Shown one piece after another: positions 1 through 8,390 of a stretch of 64,000 nucleotides of DNA. Source of the DNA: Rahnella rivi (GTDB taxonomy: Bacteria; Pseudomonadota; Gammaproteobacteria; Enterobacterales; Enterobacteriaceae); assembly GCF_019049655.1 (NCBI RefSeq), contig NZ_JAFMOX010000046.1, forward strand, positions 30,804-94,803. Reading direction: 5' to 3'. The position numbers and the translations under genes were made by a program. Within the stretch, counting starts at the first letter, position 1, and every line of letters begins with the position of its first letter. Under the pieces are notes generated by a model. The model did no database searches. It saw only the letters and a program-made list of their open reading frames with translations, and was not told the DNA's origin.

Positions 1-273
1 CTGTTTGATCTGCAAAGAGAAATTGTTCATGGCACCATCTTCTTCCCGCAATGGATCGCAGGTGAAGGTCAGCATCCGGAAAAAACCATCTGCTATCAGA
101 ATGAATTTATTGAAGATATGCACAGATTCCGTGATGAAGGACCGGCATATCCTTACGTCGTTATCCCGGAATTTGCTACGGTGACCTACATGAAAAATGA
201 AGGCCCTGATAACGATGCTGTTATCAACATGCCACCAGGGCAAATGCCTGCCGATTTCTTTGATGGCAAATAA
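1..273 (+). CDS. C-terminal part of an unrecognised protein (5' end outside window)
   Basis: An open frame enters from the left edge in frame 1 and ends at a TAA at 271-273, giving the last 90 residues of a protein. The tail is acidic and aromatic-rich, with segments such as HGTIFFPQWIAGEG and MPPGQMPADFF. It has no membrane segment and no Cys pair. I do not recognise the family. It points toward the iron-transport operon on the opposite strand, so the two are convergent. Coding status rests on the uninterrupted frame up to the edge and normal enterobacterial codon use. Confidence 0.6.
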   Translation: MFDLQREIVHGTIFFPQWIAGEGQHPEKTICYQNEFIEDMHRFRDEGPAYPYVVIPEFATVTYMKNEGPDNDAVINMPPGQMPADFFDGK

Positions 274-547
274 TCTCCCCAACCAAACGTTTGGATATGT
301 CCTCTTCTGAACGTTAGCGTGACTCAGCAGCGTTTCGCACTGTCTGAGCGGGCATTACCGTACTGGACGGAAATGCCCGGCTAATTGAATTTACGCCCTC
401 AAAATCCAGCACGTATACTATTTTCCTACCGCAGGCGGGTATGACGTAAATAATCATGTGCGCGCGCTCCGCGTCCCTTATTCAGCATTTCCAGGAAGAG
501 GGATTATTCGTATTCAGGCCGCATGATAGCAACAGAAAAATCTTATT

Positions 548-1309
548 CTACACAATGTAGTGAATATGTTTTTTGCCATGATAGGGTGAGATCTCAATTC
601 TGGTTTCAACCCGAAAAACATCCCGCAGAAGTGACTCTGTCAGTATTTCATCCGGTGTTCCTCTGGCAACCACTTCGCCTTGTTGCATAACAATCAGTGC
701 ATCACAAAACATCGACGCATGGTTGAGATCGTGGATAGCAACAAGGCTGGTCACCGGTAATTCGCTGATCAATTTCATCAGCTGAATCTGGTGGTGAATA
801 TCCAGATGATTTGTCGGTTCATCCAGCAGAATTTCGGTGGGTGACTGTGCCAGTGCTCTGGCGATGTGCACGCGCTGACGCTCGCCACCGGACAGACTCT
901 GCCAGCCCTGATCACTGTGATCCAGCATACCCACTCTTTCCAGTGCACCATTGACGGTTTCATCATCATGGGCGCTCCAGTTAGAAAAGGGTGTGTGGTG
1001 GGGAATACGGCCCAGTTTTACGACATCGCGAACGCGCATATTCGCTTCCGTCATCCCGTGCTGCTCTACGAAGGCAATGCGGCGGGCCAGCTGCTTTTTA
1101 GCAATCTGACTGATGTCTTTGCCATCCAGCGCGACACATCCGGAGTGAGGGCGGCGTAATCCTGCCAGGAGGCGCAGCAGTGATGATTTTCCCGAACCAT
1201 TCGGGCCAAGCAAACCCACGGTTTCGCCACGGTTAACCCTGAGAGACACGTCGTTGACGATGATTTTTTTCCCTACCTTCCAGGTCACGTTTTCCGCGCT
1301 GATACTCAT
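548..1309 (-). CDS. ABC transporter ATP-binding protein, FecE/BtuD type
   Basis: This 253-residue protein is the ATPase of a periplasmic-binding-protein-dependent importer for an iron chelate or similar ligand. Walker A (GPNGSGKSS, about residue 35), a Q-loop (FVEQHG), the signature LSGGERQR, Walker B ILLDEP and the switch His (AIHDLNHA) are all visible, so it should be active. I chose the ATG at 1309 rather than the GTG one codon upstream because AGGAG lies 6 bases before it and its A overlaps the TGA of the permease gene (TGATG). It is the last gene of a three-gene minus-strand operon with the permease and binding protein. The ligand cannot be read from the sequence. Confidence 0.93.
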   Translation of the reverse strand: MSISAENVTWKVGKKIIVNDVSLRVNRGETVGLLGPNGSGKSSLLRLLAGLRRPHSGCVALDGKDISQIAKKQLARRIAFVEQHGMTEANMRVRDVVKLGRIPHHTPFSNWSAHDDETVNGALERVGMLDHSDQGWQSLSGGERQRVHIARALAQSPTEILLDEPTNHLDIHHQIQLMKLISELPVTSLVAIHDLNHASMFCDALIVMQQGEVVARGTPDEILTESLLRDVFRVETRIEISPYHGKKHIHYIV

Positions 1310-2346
1310 CACTTACTCCTCGAGCGGTAGATAATAATGGCAAAGAACGGCACGCCAACCAACGCAGTGACCACGCCGACAGGCAAGCTTTGCGGCGCAA
1401 TCAGCAGCCGCGAGGCGATGTCCGCCAGCACCATCAGAATGGCGCCTGCTAACGCACTGGCAATCAGCAATACTCTGTGCAGCGGGCCAAAGAAGAATCG
1501 CATAACGTGGGGGACAACCAGGCCGACAAAGCCAATGGAGCCCGCCATACTGACAATGGTTGCAGTGATAAGCGCAGTGGTGGTGAACAGGATAAACCGA
1601 ACCCGCGGGACGGAAATACCCAGCGAGGCCGCAGCGTCGTCACCAAAGGTAAACGCGTCCAGCGCGCGGGAATAGAAGAGGCAGAGCGCTAAACCCAGCA
1701 TGACAACGATCAGCACTAACTGAAACTCCGGCCATCTCACGCCGCTAAAGCTGCCCAGCAACCAAAACATGACGTCGCGTGCCTGTTGAGCACTGGCGGA
1801 AGTGCTGATGGTGTAAGCGGTAATCGCGTTAAAAAGCTGCGAAGCGGCTACGCCCGCCAGAATGGTGCGATCGTTGCCACCGCGTGCGCCGTTGCTCAGA
1901 AAGGTCACAAAGGCAAAGGCCGCGAAGGCCCCGGCAAAGGCGCCCATGGAAAGGGAGATTGACCCGGTGCCGATGCCGAGCACGACCACAGACACCGCGC
2001 CGGTTGAGGCTCCGGCTGAAACGCCCAGTACATAAGGTTCTGCCAGGGCATTTTTCAGCAGGCTTTGCAGTACCGCACCGCAGATGGCCAGCCCGGCCCC
2101 ACAGCAGGCAGCCACCAGGGCTCTGCTCAGACGAAAATCCCAGATGACGCTTTCATAAATGCGACTCAGCGGGACATGGGTTATCCCGGTTTTATTCCCG
2201 ATAGCCTGGAAAACGCTTGTCATCGGGATCGACAGCTCGCCGACGCTGACCCCAAAGGCAATCACCAACACCAAAAGCAGCACGGAGAGAACACACGAGG
2301 TCGTCAGGATCAGCCCTTGTCGTGTGGGATGAACTGCTGAAGCCAT
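1309..2346 (-). CDS. ABC transporter permease, FecCD family
   Basis: This 345-residue inner-membrane protein has about ten hydrophobic segments and the FecCD/BtuC family pattern: an early helix, then WDFRLSRALVAACCGAGLAICGAVLQSLLKNALAEPYVLG (split here only in sense) around residues 68-107, and the late GSIGFVGLVVPHVMR segment near residue 267. These are the hallmark regions of siderophore and B12 permeases. It should form the homodimeric channel for the ATPase downstream. Its ATG shares one base with the TAA of the binding-protein gene (TAATG), so translation is probably coupled. Confidence 0.93.
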   Translation of the reverse strand: MASAVHPTRQGLILTTSCVLSVLLLVLVIAFGVSVGELSIPMTSVFQAIGNKTGITHVPLSRIYESVIWDFRLSRALVAACCGAGLAICGAVLQSLLKNALAEPYVLGVSAGASTGAVSVVVLGIGTGSISLSMGAFAGAFAAFAFVTFLSNGARGGNDRTILAGVAASQLFNAITAYTISTSASAQQARDVMFWLLGSFSGVRWPEFQLVLIVVMLGLALCLFYSRALDAFTFGDDAAASLGISVPRVRFILFTTTALITATIVSMAGSIGFVGLVVPHVMRFFFGPLHRVLLIASALAGAILMVLADIASRLLIAPQSLPVGVVTALVGVPFFAIIIYRSRSK

Positions 2347-3344
2347 TAATTCAGCCCCATTTTTTTAAGCTGTTCGCCAACCTGCTCAGCGCCGTAAAGC
2401 GTGCGGATAGTCGGGTTCATTGCTTGCCCGTCCATGACGACAATATGATTTTTACGCACGGCATCCAGCTGGCTGACGGCAGGATCGCTTTTGAGGAATT
2501 TGATTTTTTCCTGCGCGTTATCAAGCGCCCAGCGATTACGGTCGAGGCTTGAAACAACAATCACATCCGGGTTTGCCGCAATAATGCTTTCCCAGCCGAC
2601 GGTCGGCCATTCCGTTTCCGATGTGATGGCGTTATGGCCGCCTAACACATTGGCGATAAATCCTGATGCGCTGTTTTTACCGCCAACATACGCATCAGAG
2701 GAAGGTGAGGCGCTGGAGAACCAGAAGACAAAAGAGAGATCTTTAGGGTTTTTACTGAATGCCTGACGCAGGGTGGCTTCCCGGTTTTTAAAGTCGGCGA
2801 TGAGCACCTGACCGCGATCTTCAACGTTGAAAATAGTGGCCATATCCTCGATTTCTTTATACAGATAGGTCATGTCCCACAGCTTCTGGCGACTGCCATA
2901 CATATCGCCAATGTCTTTTTTGGTCGCACACATTCCCGGAGACATATAGCTATTTACGCCGACGGCATCAAAATCTGCTCTTTTGGCGACTTTACTTTCC
3001 GGCCCCAGCAACAAGGGTAACTGCGCGGGGACAAAATCAGGATCCTGGGCCAGGATGGATTCCAGTGTAGGAATTTCTACCGTCAGGGTTTTCACTTTAG
3101 CGTTTTTTTCAGCCAGCGACGGCAGAACTTTCGATGGCCAAAATGCGCTTGCGATGACCTTATCCTGTAACCCTAACAGCAGCAGAATTTCAACGGTGTT
3201 TTGACCTAACGCGACAACGCGCTCAGGGGCTTTAGTGAAAGTGAGCTTATAACCACAGTTGTCGAGGGTTAACGGGTAGGTGGTCGCGAAAGCGGGGCTT
3301 AACGAGGCGCACAGCATACCCGCAACGCAGAGGATTCTTTTCAT
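2346..3344 (-). CDS. Periplasmic iron-chelate/corrinoid-type binding protein
   Basis: This 332-residue protein starts with a cleavable signal peptide (MKRILCVAGMLCASLSPAFA) and continues as a type III (helical-backbone) binding protein. PERVVALGQNTVEILLLLGLQDKVIA, about residues 40-65, is the typical first strand-helix of FecB/BtuF proteins, and WESIIAANPDVIVVSS in the second lobe is the matching motif. It captures a ligand in the periplasm for the permease-ATPase pair that follows. It is the first gene of the operon, and a 16/19 match to the Fur box lies 61 bases upstream, which favours an iron-related ligand. Which siderophore or haem-like ligand it binds cannot be told. Confidence 0.9.
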   Translation of the reverse strand: MKRILCVAGMLCASLSPAFATTYPLTLDNCGYKLTFTKAPERVVALGQNTVEILLLLGLQDKVIASAFWPSKVLPSLAEKNAKVKTLTVEIPTLESILAQDPDFVPAQLPLLLGPESKVAKRADFDAVGVNSYMSPGMCATKKDIGDMYGSRQKLWDMTYLYKEIEDMATIFNVEDRGQVLIADFKNREATLRQAFSKNPKDLSFVFWFSSASPSSDAYVGGKNSASGFIANVLGGHNAITSETEWPTVGWESIIAANPDVIVVSSLDRNRWALDNAQEKIKFLKSDPAVSQLDAVRKNHIVVMDGQAMNPTIRTLYGAEQVGEQLKKMGLN

Positions 3345-3404
3345 GCAACATATTCCTTCACTGAAATCATTTATTTGAATGGTGTGATAGTTACCGCTCG
3401 CAAT

Positions 3405-3423
3405 GATAATGAAAATTATTATT
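3405..3423 (-). promoter_or_regulatory. Fur box upstream of the iron-type ABC operon
   Basis: The 19 bases GATAATGAAAATTATTATT match the classical Fur consensus GATAATGATAATCATTATC at 16 positions. The site lies 61 to 79 bases upstream of the binding-protein start, where it would cover a promoter. This supports iron-dependent repression of the three-gene importer. The match is direct; Fur binding is inference. Confidence 0.75.
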
Positions 3424-3560
3424 GAAGCGATACTTATTTGAGTTCAGTGAAGTGACAACCCGCCGGGAGGGAACACTTGGCGTAAAAAATAGCCTTAGCG
3501 GAGGCTGTTTCCCTTTACCAGACGGCCTGATAATTTGACGAAGAGTTTGCCTGTGCGGTG

Positions 3561-4436
3561 TTATCCGTTGAGAACCAGAGACATGTCCGGGTACCGGGCG
3601 CACATAAAATCGACAAATGCGCGAACTTTTGGGGCCGCAAGCCGCCTTGATGTATGCAATACCCACAGTGCACGATCCGGACCCGACACGATGCCCCACT
3701 GAACCAATTCGCCGCGGGCAAGCTGGCTCCATGCGATGGACTGCGGGATCAGGGCCGCACCGCCGCCGGCGATAGCCGCATCCCGGACCATCAGTAATGA
3801 TGAGAATCGCAGTCTGGGAACCGGCTCCAGCAGCAGTTCGCCTTCATCCAGCGCCCAGTGAGTGGGCTGAAAACCCGACGTGACAATGGCGGGCACTGAC
3901 CTTATTGCACCGGGGAGTGGCCTGACGAATTGGGGCGCTGCCACGACAACTAACCTGTCTCTGGCGAAACACCGTCCGACTAAATTGCTGTCGGGGCTCG
4001 GGTTGATTCGGATCGCGACGTCAAATTGTTCCTCTACGAGATCTACCATGCGATCTTCCGCCACGATTTCAATTTCAATTTCAGGGTAGGCCGCACAAAA
4101 TTCGGCTCCAATGCGCCCCATTGCAAGGTGGGAAAAAAGGGCGGGAGCGGCGACGCGCAAACGTCCGCGAGGGGTCGAAACACCGTCACCGACCGCCGTC
4201 ATGGCTTCGGTCATCTCACTCAGCAGGCCTTCAGTCCGTGACATCAGCGTCGCGCCGGCTTCGGTAAGCTTCAGACCGCGAGCGCTGCGCTCGATCAGCC
4301 TCACACCCAGTTGCTCCTCAAGATCGGCGATGCGTCGCGATAATGTGGCTTTGGAAATGCCGCTCGCACGGCTTGCCTTCCCCAGCCCCTCATTGGTGGC
4401 GACGAGTATAAAATCGGACAGCGCGTTCAGGTTCAT
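3561..4436 (-). CDS. LysR-family transcriptional regulator
   Basis: The protein has 291 residues if translation starts at MNLNALSDF; a TTG start 21 bases upstream is possible but leaves a non-family N-terminal extension. Residues 1-60 carry the winged HTH (GLGKASRASGISKATLSRRIADLEEQLG), followed by the coiled linker and a type-2 periplasmic-binding-like effector domain (RGRLRVAAPALFSHLAM onward). It resembles the CrgA/DsdC-like group that regulates an adjacent oxidoreductase. It is divergent from a collapsed quinone oxidoreductase gene and an intact NmrA-like reductase, probably its targets, with a dyad in the shared upstream region. Confidence 0.9.
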   Translation of the reverse strand: MNLNALSDFILVATNEGLGKASRASGISKATLSRRIADLEEQLGVRLIERSARGLKLTEAGATLMSRTEGLLSEMTEAMTAVGDGVSTPRGRLRVAAPALFSHLAMGRIGAEFCAAYPEIEIEIVAEDRMVDLVEEQFDVAIRINPSPDSNLVGRCFARDRLVVVAAPQFVRPLPGAIRSVPAIVTSGFQPTHWALDEGELLLEPVPRLRFSSLLMVRDAAIAGGGAALIPQSIAWSQLARGELVQWGIVSGPDRALWVLHTSRRLAAPKVRAFVDFMCARYPDMSLVLNG

Positions 4437-4450
4437 GGTGTTCCATTTAT

Positions 4451-4465
4451 GAGACAAGGTATCTC
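4451..4465. promoter_or_regulatory. Dyad between LysR gene and its divergent neighbour (LTTR-type site)
   Basis: GAGACAAGGTATCTC has GAGA and TCTC arms separated by 7 bases. It sits 15 bases upstream of the lysR-type start codon and about 75 bases before the divergent gene. LysR regulators usually bind an interrupted dyad of this length in the intergenic region of a divergent target. The role is inferred from position and symmetry. Confidence 0.45.
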
Positions 4466-4538
4466 TGTTTTAAGGTCTTTGTTTATTTATTGCAACGGAA
4501 TACTGTCTCGTTATCAACACTGGCAACGAGGAACTGCA

Positions 4539-4901
4539 ATGAACAACACACAACGCGCTGTACTGATCAGACGCCACGGCGGGGCTGAGGCGGCGGAAGT
4601 GGCCGGGATCGACATACCCGCACCGGGAGAAGGTCAGGTTCTGATTTTGGCCGCGGATGGCGTCATCACCGGCACCACCTCACCGGACATTCTTTCCCGC
4701 AAACCGGCAAATCGCCGGGGACTCTGGTTTATGAATAAGCCCGACCCCGTATTGCTGGAGACGCTGGCGAAAGAAGTCGCCAGCGGCACGCTTCAGTCCA
4801 GAATTGGCGGCATCGTGGGATTCGCTGATCTTCCCGACGCCATCGAACGTCATCGCACGGCCTCCCGGACCGGGAAAGTTGTTGCAGATTTTTCACGTTA
4901 A
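4539..4901 (+). pseudogene. Internally deleted zinc-less quinone oxidoreductase / MDR alcohol dehydrogenase
   Basis: The frame starts well: AGGA precedes the ATG at 4539, and the first 35 residues (MNNTQRAVLIRRHGGAEAAE and on to PAPGEGQVLI) are the normal N-terminus of a medium-chain quinone oxidoreductase. The text then jumps straight to residues typical of the last quarter of that family (GLWFMNKPD, LLETLAKEVASGTLQSRIGGIVGFADLPDAIE split across the region, TGKVVADF). The product would be 120 residues instead of about 310, without the NADPH-binding Rossmann core. An in-frame internal deletion of roughly 550 bases fits. The protein should be non-functional as an oxidoreductase. Confidence 0.75.
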
Positions 4902-4929
4902 TCTTTCTTTGTATTTACAGGAGTCAACT

Positions 4930-5799
4930 ATGAGCATTCTCGTTACAGGTGCCACGGGCACGGTGGGTTCACTGATCATTCAGAGGCTGGCTGACGCCGG
5001 TGTCGACGCTAAAGCCCTTGTCCGTCGGGCAGGTAAACGTGAATTCCCCGCAGGGGTCACGGAAGTCGTTGCAGATCTGAGCGATGTCGCTTCAATGCGC
5101 GCGGCATTGTCATCCGTACGCACGCTATTTTTGATCAATGCGGTCACGCCCGACGAGGTGACGCAGGCCCTGATCGCGCTCAATCTGGCTCGCGAGGCGG
5201 GCATCGAGCGTATCGTGTATCTGTCTGTCATTCATTCTGACAAGTTCACTAACGTGCCGCATTTCACCGGCAAGCATACGGTTGAACGCATGATAGAAAG
5301 CCTTGATATGCCTGCCACCATTCTGCGTCCGGCTTACTTTATGCAAAACGACCTTATGGTTCAGCAGACCATTCAGAGCTATTCAGTCTATCCAATGCCG
5401 ATCGGATCGGCTGGCGTCTCAATGATTGATGCACGGGATATCGCGGATGTCGCTGTGGCGGAGTTGCTGCGACGCGACAGAGCCACGTCTGCGCTGGAAC
5501 GCGTCACGCTGGAACTGACCGGGCCGCAGCCGCTCACCGGCGCATCCGTTGCGCAAATCTGGAGTTCCGTTCTGGGCAGAGAGATCACCTATGGCGGTGA
5601 TGATGTCGCCGCTTTTGAAGAACAGCTCACCTCATATTCTCCGGGCTGGCTGGCCTACGACATGCGCCTGATGATGGCAGGTATCCAGATGCACGGCATG
5701 CACTCAGCAGAGGGAACGACTGAAAAGTTACAATCCATCACAGGGCATCCGCTGCGCACCTATGAAGACTTCGTACGCGAATCTGTCGCAGGGAACTAA
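4930..5799 (+). CDS. NmrA-family NAD(P)-binding protein / atypical SDR reductase
   Basis: This 289-residue protein starts at MSILVTGATGTVGS, preceded by ACAGGAG 7 bases upstream; the longer open frame upstream is only overlap with the pseudogene. GATGTVG at residues 7-13 is the atypical-SDR dinucleotide motif, followed by the second-strand LVRR that favours NADP(H). LREAG-like and YLSVIHSDK segments and an RPAYFMQN stretch follow, as in NmrA and QorB-type proteins. It lacks the full YxxxK catalytic pair, so it may be a reductase or a redox sensor. The divergent LysR regulator next to the oxidoreductase remnant suggests a quinone or electrophile stress unit. Confidence 0.85.
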   Translation: MSILVTGATGTVGSLIIQRLADAGVDAKALVRRAGKREFPAGVTEVVADLSDVASMRAALSSVRTLFLINAVTPDEVTQALIALNLAREAGIERIVYLSVIHSDKFTNVPHFTGKHTVERMIESLDMPATILRPAYFMQNDLMVQQTIQSYSVYPMPIGSAGVSMIDARDIADVAVAELLRRDRATSALERVTLELTGPQPLTGASVAQIWSSVLGREITYGGDDVAAFEEQLTSYSPGWLAYDMRLMMAGIQMHGMHSAEGTTEKLQSITGHPLRTYEDFVRESVAGN

Positions 5800-5811
5800 A
5801 ACAGCAGGCAC

Positions 5812-5846
5812 CGGGGCGGTTAACTGCCAGGCAGATAGCCGCCCCG
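5812..5846. terminator. Hairpin between convergent genes
   Basis: CGGGGCGG at 5812-5819 pairs with CCGCCCCG at 5839-5846, and a shorter inner repeat lies in the 19-base loop. It occupies the 53-base gap between the NmrA-like gene and the convergent MFS gene. Neither side has a clear U-tract, so termination is likely but not textbook. Confidence 0.45.
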
Positions 5847-5852
5847 ATCTGA

Positions 5853-7034
5853 TTATGCCTGTCTGCGTTTCAGGCCAGTAACGACGGCCAAAAGTAAGGC
5901 TGCAATCGCTAACGCACAGGCCAGCCAAAGGGTGTCTGTTAACGCGAATGTATCGACGATGTGGCCTCCGGCCCATGATCCCAGCGCAATCCCTGCATTA
6001 AATACACCGACATACAGCGCAGCCGCGATCTCCACGGCGCGGGGTGCCGCTTTTATCATCCAGGTCATCAGTCCGACAGAAAGCCCGCCGTAAGCCAGCC
6101 CCCAGAAGACGAGGACGGCACCTCCGCCCGTGACTGATTGCCCCGCAGTAATGAACAGCAATGGTGTTAACACCAGTCCTGTCGCGATCACCATCAGCGT
6201 GATAGTCGTATGGCGCGCGGCGGTGATACCCGCCAGAAAGTTACCGGCGATACCGGCAATACCGTAGGCAAACAGGATGGCTCCTGTCCATTGCGCATCA
6301 AATCCTGACACGTCGGTCAGCAGCGGGCGCACAAAGGTAAAGGCCGTGAAATGGCTTGTCACCAGCAACAACGTCAGGAGCAAGCCCGCTTGTATTTTGC
6401 GGTTGCCAAGTTGATCCACGAACTGGCTGATGTTAGCGGAACCCGCCACGGGCAGCGCCGGAATGACGGCAAGGTGGAGTGCCAGCACCAGTGCGCTGAA
6501 AATTGCCATGATGGCAAACGCCCAGCGCCAGCCGATGACGTCGCCAATAAACGCCCCGAGGGGCACGCCCAGTACCGAAGCCGCAGCAACACCGCCAAAG
6601 ATAATGGATGTCGCCAGGCCAGCCGCGCTCTCCGGAACCAGACGCGATGCCAGACCGCCCGCGATGGCCCATACTCCGCCCATGCAGAAGCCAACCAATA
6701 TCCGGGCGGCCAGCATGATCATCAGATTCGGTGCCAGCGCGGAGGTAAGGTTTGCTATCACCAGCAACGCCAGCAGACCACAGAGTATCCGGCGACGATC
6801 TATTCCGCCCGAGGCAATGACTACAAAGGGCGCGAATAAAGCGGCCAGCAAGGCTGGCAGGGAAATCATCAAACCCGCATGGCCTGTGGTGATACTGAGC
6901 GTCCCGGCGATAGACGTCAGTAACCCCACCGGCAGCATTTCGGTCGTGACCACAGAGAATGTCGCCAGACCCACAGCGAGGACGGGCGTCCACGATGCGC
7001 GAACAGATGTCATGGTGGAAAATGTATTCATCAT
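5853..7034 (-). CDS. MFS transporter, DHA1 drug-exporter type (AraJ/YdhP-like)
   Basis: This 393-residue membrane protein has twelve hydrophobic segments. VVTTEMLPVGLLTSIA at the first helix is the signature of the DHA1 group that includes AraJ and YdhP-type exporters, and GGIDRRRILCGL is the loop 2-3 MFS motif A. It probably expels a sugar derivative or drug-like molecule by proton antiport. AGGA lies just before the first of two consecutive ATG codons. The second MFS gene starts 25 bases beyond it on the same strand, so the two probably share a transcript from the TetR-controlled promoter. Confidence 0.9.
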   Translation of the reverse strand: MMNTFSTMTSVRASWTPVLAVGLATFSVVTTEMLPVGLLTSIAGTLSITTGHAGLMISLPALLAALFAPFVVIASGGIDRRRILCGLLALLVIANLTSALAPNLMIMLAARILVGFCMGGVWAIAGGLASRLVPESAAGLATSIIFGGVAAASVLGVPLGAFIGDVIGWRWAFAIMAIFSALVLALHLAVIPALPVAGSANISQFVDQLGNRKIQAGLLLTLLLVTSHFTAFTFVRPLLTDVSGFDAQWTGAILFAYGIAGIAGNFLAGITAARHTTITLMVIATGLVLTPLLFITAGQSVTGGGAVLVFWGLAYGGLSVGLMTWMIKAAPRAVEIAAALYVGVFNAGIALGSWAGGHIVDTFALTDTLWLACALAIAALLLAVVTGLKRRQA

Positions 7035-7059
7035 TCAGATCCTGTAATGTGCACCGCGC

Positions 7060-8256
7060 TCAGGCGCGACTGCTCTGCTTGAGCAGGGTTAAATGACTTA
7101 AAAATGCCATAAGCACCACCCCGGTTCCGGCACATAAGGCGACGTAGGATCCAGCCCGCGCTCCGGCGTTATCCACAACCTGACCGGCGATGACGGCACC
7201 CAGCGCAACGCCCACGTTCAGCCCGGCCAGCAGCCAGGTCATGCCTTCTGTTAACTGATTTTCTGAAACCTGGCGTTCAACGAGCGACATCGCCACGATC
7301 ATGGTCGGGGCGAAAAACAGGCCAGCCATCATGAGGGCCATCGCTAACGCCGTAAGATTCGTGACCAGTATCAGCGGGAGAGTGGTGGCGGCGGTGGCCA
7401 GCCCGCCCAGCCACAACAGCCGGTGAAGTGGAGTTTTCAGGCTGAGTGAGCCATACAGCAACCCGGACACACACGACCCCGCGGCATAGGCTGATAACAC
7501 AAGGCTGGCCGCAGCCGGGCGGCCGAGCTGTTCCGCGAAAGCGACGCTGACGATATCAACCGTACCGACAATGACCCCCATCGCCACCATCAGCAGCGTC
7601 AACAGTTGCACGCTTGTCATACGGATGACCGAACCCGAGCCAGGTATGGCGGAACTGGCCGCGACAATAGGAGGCTCTGTCCTGCGCTGCATCACCAGAG
7701 CAAACACGCCCACAATCAGCAAGAGCGCAGCGAGCAGCAGACCCGCCTGGGGAAACAGCGTAACGGAAAGGCCGATTGAGAGGGGCGGTCCTACAATGAA
7801 CGTCAGTTCATCAAGCACCGTTTCAAGTGAATAGGCTGTCTGCAAACGGGGCTGCCCCCGGTACAGCGCCGTCCAGCGGGCCCGTACCATGGCAGACATG
7901 CTGGGCATAAACCCGGCCAGTAAAGCGCCTAAAAACAGGAGCGCATCAGTGACGTTCCAGTGAGAACCCGCCATCAGGATAAATAACCCGGTGATGCTGA
8001 TGGCCGTCGCCGCTGGCAAAACGCGGCGTTGCCCATAACGATCGACATACCGGGAGATTTGCGGAGACAAAAGGGCGTAGGTCAAAACAAAGGTGGCGGA
8101 AACCGCACCCGCCAGGGCATAGCCGCCGCGCTGCTGGGATAACAGCGTGATAATGCCGATCCCGGCCATCGGCAACGGGATCCGTGCGAGGAGTCCTGCA
8201 ATCACAAAATTGCCGGTTCCAGGTTCAGTAAAAAGGTGTCGGTACAGAGTAGCCAT
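7060..8256 (-). CDS. MFS transporter, probable multidrug or metabolite exporter
   Basis: This 398-residue protein with twelve hydrophobic segments is a major facilitator. The loop 2-3 motif is present as RYVDRYGQRRVLP near residue 70, and the halves are joined by a short basic linker (MQRRTEPPI). GGAG is 7 bases before the ATG. It is first in a two-gene minus-strand unit with another MFS gene and is divergent from a TetR-family regulator, with two operator-like dyads covering its promoter. That layout is typical of regulated efflux. The substrate is unknown. Confidence 0.88.
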   Translation of the reverse strand: MATLYRHLFTEPGTGNFVIAGLLARIPLPMAGIGIITLLSQQRGGYALAGAVSATFVLTYALLSPQISRYVDRYGQRRVLPAATAISITGLFILMAGSHWNVTDALLFLGALLAGFMPSMSAMVRARWTALYRGQPRLQTAYSLETVLDELTFIVGPPLSIGLSVTLFPQAGLLLAALLLIVGVFALVMQRRTEPPIVAASSAIPGSGSVIRMTSVQLLTLLMVAMGVIVGTVDIVSVAFAEQLGRPAAASLVLSAYAAGSCVSGLLYGSLSLKTPLHRLLWLGGLATAATTLPLILVTNLTALAMALMMAGLFFAPTMIVAMSLVERQVSENQLTEGMTWLLAGLNVGVALGAVIAGQVVDNAGARAGSYVALCAGTGVVLMAFLSHLTLLKQSSRA

Positions 8257-8307
8257 CTTCTTCTCCGGTAGTATTTGCTTGCCATCACGACAACGCGCAG
8301 TGACAAT

Positions 8308-8324
8308 ACATACAGCGCGTATGA
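8308..8324. promoter_or_regulatory. TetR-type operator 1
   Basis: ACATAC, 5 bases, then GTATGA form a 6-5-6 dyad. The half-site resembles the ACATAC/GTATGT element of AcrR operators. The centre is 31 bases (three helical turns) from a second dyad of the same geometry, within the 134-base region between the MFS and TetR genes. Confidence 0.6.
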
Positions 8325-8338
8325 AAAGAATCCTATAT

Positions 8339-8355
8339 ACATACGCGGTGTTTGT
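8339..8355. promoter_or_regulatory. TetR-type operator 2
   Basis: ACATAC, 5 bases, then GTTTGT form a second 6-5-6 dyad, with five of six paired positions. With operator 1 it makes a tandem pair between the two divergent start codons, suggesting that one regulator controls both the efflux gene and itself. Confidence 0.6.
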
Positions 8356-8390
8356 AAATAATCATTCATTCCGTATGTAAGGAGCAAAAC

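Noticed and set aside
350..378. GGGCATT/AATGCCC inverted repeat after the first gene
   Set aside because: The stem is 7 to 8 bp with a 15-base loop and no T-run on either side; not enough to call a terminator.
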